37,951 bases of DNA from Zygnema cylindricum. Taxonomy: Eukaryota > Streptophyta > Zygnematophyceae > Zygnematales > Zygnemataceae. The stretch covers positions 1 through 37,951 of the forward strand of contig JBBHKE010000643.1 of the NCBI GenBank assembly GCA_037447655.1. Reading direction: 5' to 3'. Below are positions 33,138 through 37,951 of the stretch, one piece after another (position 1 is the first letter of the stretch; every line of letters starts with the position of its first letter). The translations under genes and the position numbers were made by a program. The notes below the pieces were generated by a model that was not told where the DNA came from, searched no databases, and saw only the letters and a program-made list of their open reading frames with translations.

Positions 33138-34060
33138 AAACGTCTCATTCTCCCGAAGTTAATCCGTCAATGGTGCGGCGATCATACTGAAGTTTTCTGA
33201 TAAATTTCTTGTAATAAGTGGTCAATCCCAAAAAATGATCTAACTTCTGTGACATTAGTGGGTTGCTTCCAATTTTGTATTGCAATAATTCTAGATGGAT
33301 ATGTTTTAACACCTTCCCCACTAACTATATGTCCCAAAATAATTGTTCACTTTTAAGAAAGCTGGATTTTGACAATTTTCCATATAAGTTTATTTCCCTT
33401 AACCTTTCTAACACTTTCTTTAGATGAATTACATGTTGTTCTTTAGATTCCTTGTAAATTAAAAGATCATCTATAAACACCCAAACAAACTCATCTATAT
33501 AATCCGAAATGTTTGGTTCAATAATCTTTGATAACTAGGTGGTGCATTTGTCAAACCAAATGGCATCACTATCCATTCAAAATGACCCACTCTAGTTCTA
33601 AAAGAAGTTTTATCAACATTTCAGTTCTAATTGGCACCTGATTAAAGCCACTACGCAAATCAATCAAAGAAAATAATTTAGCGCCTTTCAAACGATATAT
33701 CAATCAGAAATTATAGGTAACGGATACTTATCCTTCACCGTAATCTTGTTCAGACTACGATAGTCGCCACACATCCTCAACGTTTCGTCCTTTTTTTTGA
33801 CAAAGAGAACAGGTGCTCTGTACGGTGACTTGCTAGGCTGAATATGTTTTTTCTCTAGAAGCTCGTTGATCTGTTTTTTTAGTTCCTCCTGCTCAAAGAA
33901 GCTATGCTTATAAATTCCTGTGACATGAGGATGACATCCACGATCAAGGTTAATAACATGTTCCACATCTCGGGAAGGTCGCCTCGTTGAGGGTAAGTCA
34001 CTTGGGAAAACATCTCTAAATTCAAAAAAACAAATATTTAAAAGGAGCATCAAATGTATT
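33138..34060 (-). pseudogene. Ty3 reverse transcriptase
   Basis: The open part (34053-33700) carries [37 protein letters not shown] and [19 protein letters not shown], the Ty3 RT N-terminal blocks. Beyond a stop near 33700 the same protein goes on in other frames with FSLIDLRSGFNQ (about 33650-33685) and the catalytic FIDD (33466-33477). Catalytic Asp residues are present, but several stops and shifts break the domain. Confidence 0.85.
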
Positions 34061-34461
34061 AATGTCAGTTACAAAATCATATTTTTGTTTTCAAGAGTTT
34101 TAGTGGTGTCTGATTTAGGAATAACATCAATGTTAGTGTTTTCTCCACCCCTTTCATCTGTAACTGCCACGGTTATTAATAACAAAAAAACATGATTTGT
34201 TTTATGTTTTTATTGTTTTTTAAATTGTTTAGCCGAAATCAAACCTTCAAGTCCCAACTTGGTTATGTTATTTATATGATTTCTATGCAACTTCTTCAAA
34301 GGTAATGCTTGCAAAACCTTCCAACCGTTTTCATATTTCACTTTCAAGGTGTTAGTTTCCCGATTAATTTGAGGGTAATGTTCAGTTATCTAAGGCTTTA
34401 ACACTATTAGCTCCTCACTACCCAAATTCATTATTTCACACACAACTTTCATATCATCATC
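34061..34461 (-). pseudogene. Broken Ty3 segment between protease and RT
   Basis: No open frame longer than about 40 codons persists. Short pieces such as VLKP, LPLKKLHRNHIN and VTDERGGENTN fit a retroelement spacer region. Several in-frame stops are visible on the minus strand. This is the protease-RT connector in decayed form. Confidence 0.5.
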
Positions 34462-34854
34462 TTAGATATCAACTTCAATTGTGTCAGTTTCTGAATCTAA
34501 TGTGGACTTAGTACCACTTGCCACCTGAACATGTAAAGGTTTTTCCCTTATGACTATAGGAATTTTATTTTCCTCAACAAACTTATGTGAAATAAAATTA
34601 TGTGTAGCACCTGAATCTAACATAACTCTCAATGGTTTTCCTTCCACTAAAGACTCAAATCTGATCAAACTGTGTGTGGTGTCATCGTTACTTAACTGTC
34701 CTAACATAGGTCTTTTGTTAAGAGTTTCATCAAAAAGATTGTTCAAACTATGGAGTGTAGTTAGCATCATAATAAATTCAGCTATCCTAGCCTTTCCATT
34801 CATTAGCTTGCCCTCCAGAGTTAACTCTTTAACTTTTGGATCTCGTCGACTCAA
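34462..34854 (-). pseudogene. Ty3 aspartic protease
   Basis: 130 residues containing LRVMLDSGATHNFISHKF; the D-S-G-A active-site loop is intact (about 34595-34606). It is a homodimeric pepsin-like protease that cleaves the Gag-Pol polyprotein. It lies in a different frame from gag and from the zinc-knuckle segment, so it is uncoupled from both by frameshifts. Confidence 0.8.
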
Positions 34855-34868
34855 CTGAGGACTTTCGG

Positions 34869-35150
34869 CTAGTCTTTTCCAATTCCCACCTCTTGGGCTT
34901 CCTGTTCAGCTAGGTATAATGCAATATCTTCTTGAAGACCTTCATTGACATCAACTATTTTAAGAGATCCCTTATCTGTACAGTCCTTAGCGTAATGATT
35001 TGGACCTCCGCATTTAAAACAAATGACTTTTTTCTTTCGTTTGGTGCATTCTCTGCTAAAATGTCCCTCCTCTCCACAGTTATAACAGTTAATTTTCTTC
35101 AGTTCTGCACACTCAGATGCCCTATGACCTCTTTTTGAGAAATAGTGCAT
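34869..35150 (-). pseudogene. Ty3 nucleocapsid zinc knuckles
   Basis: It contains two intact CCHC knuckles, CYNCGEEGHFSREC (about 35087-35046) and CFKCGGPNHYAKDC, and a damaged one before them (KRGHRASEC). These bind element RNA during packaging. The frame differs from that of the capsid part, which stops at 35174. Confidence 0.85.
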
Positions 35151-35173
35151 GCGGGAATGGTAAAATTAGGTTT

Positions 35174-36184
35174 TTAAGCATTAATGCTCGGTTTAGGACT
35201 CTTCATGTAGCCCCCTCTATTTTGAAATTTATTTCCTGCATTAACACTTTGTCCACCCCTCTGATTTCCCCTGAAGATATTATGCGTATAAACCAGACCT
35301 GCATTCAGACCTTCTTCCTCAAATTCCTTCTCACCCCACACTGATACTTCATTGAAATTTCCCTTGAGTGATCGAGTTTCACGATTATACCCCAACTGAT
35401 CCTCGTATTCCAATGACTTATCTTGTAATTCCTTCAAAATAATAATTTTTTGATGTTTAAGTTCTAATTTCAGTATAGGATTCAAGTAGTTCAAGAAATG
35501 AAACCTAGCCATTTCATCAGTCAAACCTATGACATGAATGCTCGATGAGTCAAATTCCACAATATAATCTTTCACAGATCCAGTTTGCTTACAGTTCAAC
35601 CACTTTTCTTCCATTTTGGATTTATAAGTGACAGACAAGAAACGCGATTTGATCCACGTTTTAAAAGTTTCCCAATCAGCATTATCAGGAATCAAATTAG
35701 ACCTTCTCTGAGTGTAATACCAAATTTGAGTATCACCTTTAAGACAGTTAACAGCAAAAGAAGTGTTATCATCATGATCACAGTTTATAGATTCAACATA
35801 ATACTCCATATGAAAAATCCAAGCATCTAACTCATCAATCTTCCTACGATCAAATGATGGTGCTTTGGTGATAGACAATTTCAGATCCTTTATCTTCTTA
35901 GATCTATCGTGATTATCTTCCCTAAAATTGGCATTTCTCTTACTACTCTCACCTTTTTGGTCATTAACGTCATTTCTGGTGTGAATAAAATTAATTAGCT
36001 CATCCAATTTTTGATTTGAAACATTTCCATTTTCTTTAACATCCTTCAATTTGCTTTTCAACTTAGAAATTGTTTCATCCACAGCAGCAGCATTATTATT
36101 AAATATTTTTACCAATTACACAATACGATTCTTCAAAACATTCAAGGCATTCTCCATTTCACGTTTTCCTACCGAATTTGCCAT
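35174..36184 (-). pseudogene. Ty3 Gag capsid region
   Basis: The likely original start is ATG 36184-36182. A TAA at 36118-36116 cuts after 22 residues, and the long open part restarts at 36115 for 313 residues. The capsid-like core has WIFHMEYYVESIN, AVNCLKGDTQIWY and KTWIKSRFL, the usual Ty3 retrotransposon Gag domain. The C-terminus is glycine/asparagine-rich before the knuckles. The N-terminal stop and downstream frameshift make it non-functional as Gag-Pol. Confidence 0.85.
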
Positions 36185-36960
36185 TATCACAAAAAATGGA
36201 ATCAAGCAAAAGAAAGATAAAATATAATTTCCCAAAGAAATTTGCTGCAGGTTTGAAGTCCTCTGATTGCTCCAATCCAAGACCTCTTCTCCTTAACAAA
36301 TCCTTTGAAAAATATCAAAATAAAAGATCAAAATATGAGAAATCAATAAGACATTGAAAGTAAGTTAGTGCAAATTAAATTCTTCAATTTCCCAAACATT
36401 GATGCAAAAAGGTAAGAATTTCCCCACAATATTTGCAACAGCAAAAATGAAAGCTCTTAAAGGTAAGGTTCAACCCTAAATTTTGCAACAGCAAAATTGA
36501 AAAGTTATCAAAGGTAACAATTTAGGGTTTGAAAAGTTGTAAGTCATTTGTGACTCCTTTGCTCTTGAAGAAGTAAAGTGCTCCATTTTCATTCTCCACC
36601 ATTAGCAAATTTCCCATTTCCCACTGCATCAGGATCTTTTTGTTCCCTAATCCTTACATCCTCACCCTTCATGGCTTCAAGCCCTCCATCTACACATATA
36701 TCATTACTAAGAGAAGACAAGTTTGTTTGGCCTCTATGTAATTCGAGTGAGTTTCAGCGGTGGCTACACTCCCCACCCCGCCTTAGTCCTTAGGACCTGA
36801 GCACGCCCCACATCTAACCAGCGGCCGCTGGCAGTGTGATCACTCAGTTTCCCTCCAATCCCCTACCACTTCACATTGTAGTTTTACCGACAAAGGTTAG
36901 AGCACCCTCACCGATCACGGCATTCGATATTCGAGTGAGCAAGCTTCTCCTTGGTTTCTA
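36185..36960 (-). other. 5' leader of the Ty3 element
   Basis: Untranslated leader between PBS and gag. It contains a twofold repeat around TTTGCAACAGCAAAA (about 36430-36445 and 36481-36496). No gene is supported. A short plus-strand ORF at 36578-36793 has no family resemblance and is not called. Confidence 0.6.
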
Positions 36961-36963
36961 ACC

Positions 36964-36978
36964 AAAGCTTTGATACCA
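36964..36978 (-). other. Primer-binding site, initiator Met-tRNA type
   Basis: On the minus strand TGGTATCAAAGC begins two bases inside the 5' LTR. It differs at one position from TGGTATCAGAGC, the complement of plant initiator Met-tRNA used by many plant LTR retrotransposons. It confirms element orientation and the 5' LTR boundary. Confidence 0.88.
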
Positions 36979-36980
36979 TA

Positions 36981-37949
36981 TGTAATAGGATTTCTAACCT
37001 CTCAGAAAATTCCATTACTTCAATCAATTTCAACCACACATTCCAAAAATTGGAAAATACACATCCACATTGGAAAGCACCCACATAAGGATAAACTTTA
37101 AATTAGAAGAAGCTTTTGTCCACATAACATTAGCTTGGTCTCTTGCCCTCGTGGCTCAACCCTTTTTTATTAAAGTGTTTTCCTCTACTCTCCACTCTTA
37201 ATAATTCTATCTCTTAACTACTAAAACACTACTTAGTTTGTAAGAGATTTCAATGCCAAAATGTCAATTCTCCAATTTGGTTTTAATCGCCCAGGACCAA
37301 GATCAATCAAAATTTCCACAAACTTTTCCAAAATAAAAGATGTATACTCTCCTCTTACACTTCACTATTTATCCATCATCGCCGTGGACTCGCCAGGCCA
37401 GAGTCAACGCTCAGTTGAACAGGCTTTTACTTGGGCCAATCATTGATCAACAAGGATTCGGACTGACCAATGCAAAAACGTGCGAAATCTCCCACTAACT
37501 ACGTAGCATTTACTAACCAATCAAACACTACATTTTACTATATAGCATTTACGTGCAAAAGTGCACGCAAATCGAAACGCGACTTCGCACGATCGTGCGT
37601 CGCGAATTTAACTTGCGAAACTACCTACGAAACTTACAAATTTGAATTATGACGTTTCGTACTAAAAATCGTACGAAACGAACCATAATAGGTACCAAAC
37701 CAATATTGGTACTTTATATAGACGTACGCCTTAAATTCCGCGACTACTTTGACCCTTAACCCGTTTCAATGTTACCCACCTATTATTTTGACCCCTAGCT
37801 GTCACCTAAATACACCCATCGCTATATCTTTTGAAATAGGACTCTAAATCGCGCGATTCTTTCGCGGACGTCCACCAAATTTAGTACTCTATATTCATAA
37901 CACCTAAATACCCCTTTACAAACAAGTTCGATCTGCTTTTACTGTTACA
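36981..37949 (-). repeat. 5' LTR of the Ty3 element (promoter LTR)
   Basis: Starts TGTAATAGG and ends TGTTACA, 969 bp. The minus-strand TATATAAA box at 37713-37720 is the likely LTR promoter, and the PBS follows immediately below 36981. The palindrome CGCACGATCGTGCG is kept at 37586-37599. Confidence 0.92.
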
Positions 37950-37951
37950 CC

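Larger units (their letters stand above)
30151..37949 (-). mobile_element. Full-length Ty3-type LTR retrotransposon (chromovirus-like, inactive)
   Basis: Two 969-bp LTRs enclose gag, zinc knuckles, protease, RT, RNase H, integrase and a chromodomain-like tail, all on the minus strand. Pol order RT-RH-IN and the C-terminal chromodomain-like segment are diagnostic of Ty3/chromoviruses. PBS and PPT are both present. The coding part is broken by several frameshifts and TAA stops, and two integrase catalytic residues are changed. By eye the LTRs differ at about 55-60 positions (roughly 94% identity), so the insertion is not recent. The window ends two bases beyond the right LTR. Those bases (CC) do not clearly match the left flank (CGAAC), so a target duplication is unconfirmed. 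Confidence 0.93.

Overview
This is a nuclear window from a green-lineage eukaryote (Viridiplantae). It is probably a streptophyte alga or an early-diverging plant, but sequence alone does not fix the species. It holds two spliced housekeeping genes whose protein lengths and wording closely follow land-plant orthologues. It also holds a Ty3 element primed by initiator-methionine tRNA, as in many plant LTR elements. The background is AT-rich and full of small transposons. No prokaryotic gene organisation, CRISPR array or rRNA gene is visible.

Layout. From 1 to 4.6 kb there is a transposon bed with no host gene: a 1.8-kb foldback element (1022-2810) and a nest of inverted-repeat elements (3057-4579) containing a hAT-type MITE and a second copy of the outer family. 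From 5207 to 9310 (+) lies an apparently intact six-exon gene for the 26S proteasome lid subunit RPN9/PSMD13 (386 aa). From 9.3 to 11.0 kb there is gene-free sequence. From 11.03 to about 15.25 kb (+) lies a decayed non-LTR retrotransposon with 71-bp 5' monomers, a zinc finger, a reverse transcriptase and a C-terminal restriction-like endonuclease, in pyrimidine-rich DNA unlike its surroundings. From 17233 to 28326 (-) lies a 13-exon gene for the beta subunit of adaptor complex AP-4 (838 aa once one extra base is discounted), with MITEs in several introns. From 28.3 to 30.15 kb there are hairpin-rich upstream DNA, a Ty1/copia 3' remnant with a 208-bp LTR, and a tRNA-like relic. From 30151 to 37949 (-) lies a full-length but dead Ty3 element of chromovirus type, with two 969-bp LTRs, PBS and PPT.

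The two host genes converge on the non-LTR element. They share no pathway: RPN9 acts in the proteasome lid and AP-4 beta in trans-Golgi sorting. Most of the rest is transposon layers of differing age. I found no clearly new biological system. The observations most worth a second look are the foldback element, the nested TA-flanked inverted-repeat family that also sits in AP-4 introns, the zinc-finger/RLE non-LTR element with near-identical 5' monomers, a one-base frameshift and a GC-AG intron in the AP-4 gene, and a run of perfect hairpins just downstream of a TATA-like box at 29.34-29.45 kb. All exon boundaries, repeat ends and identities were read by eye.
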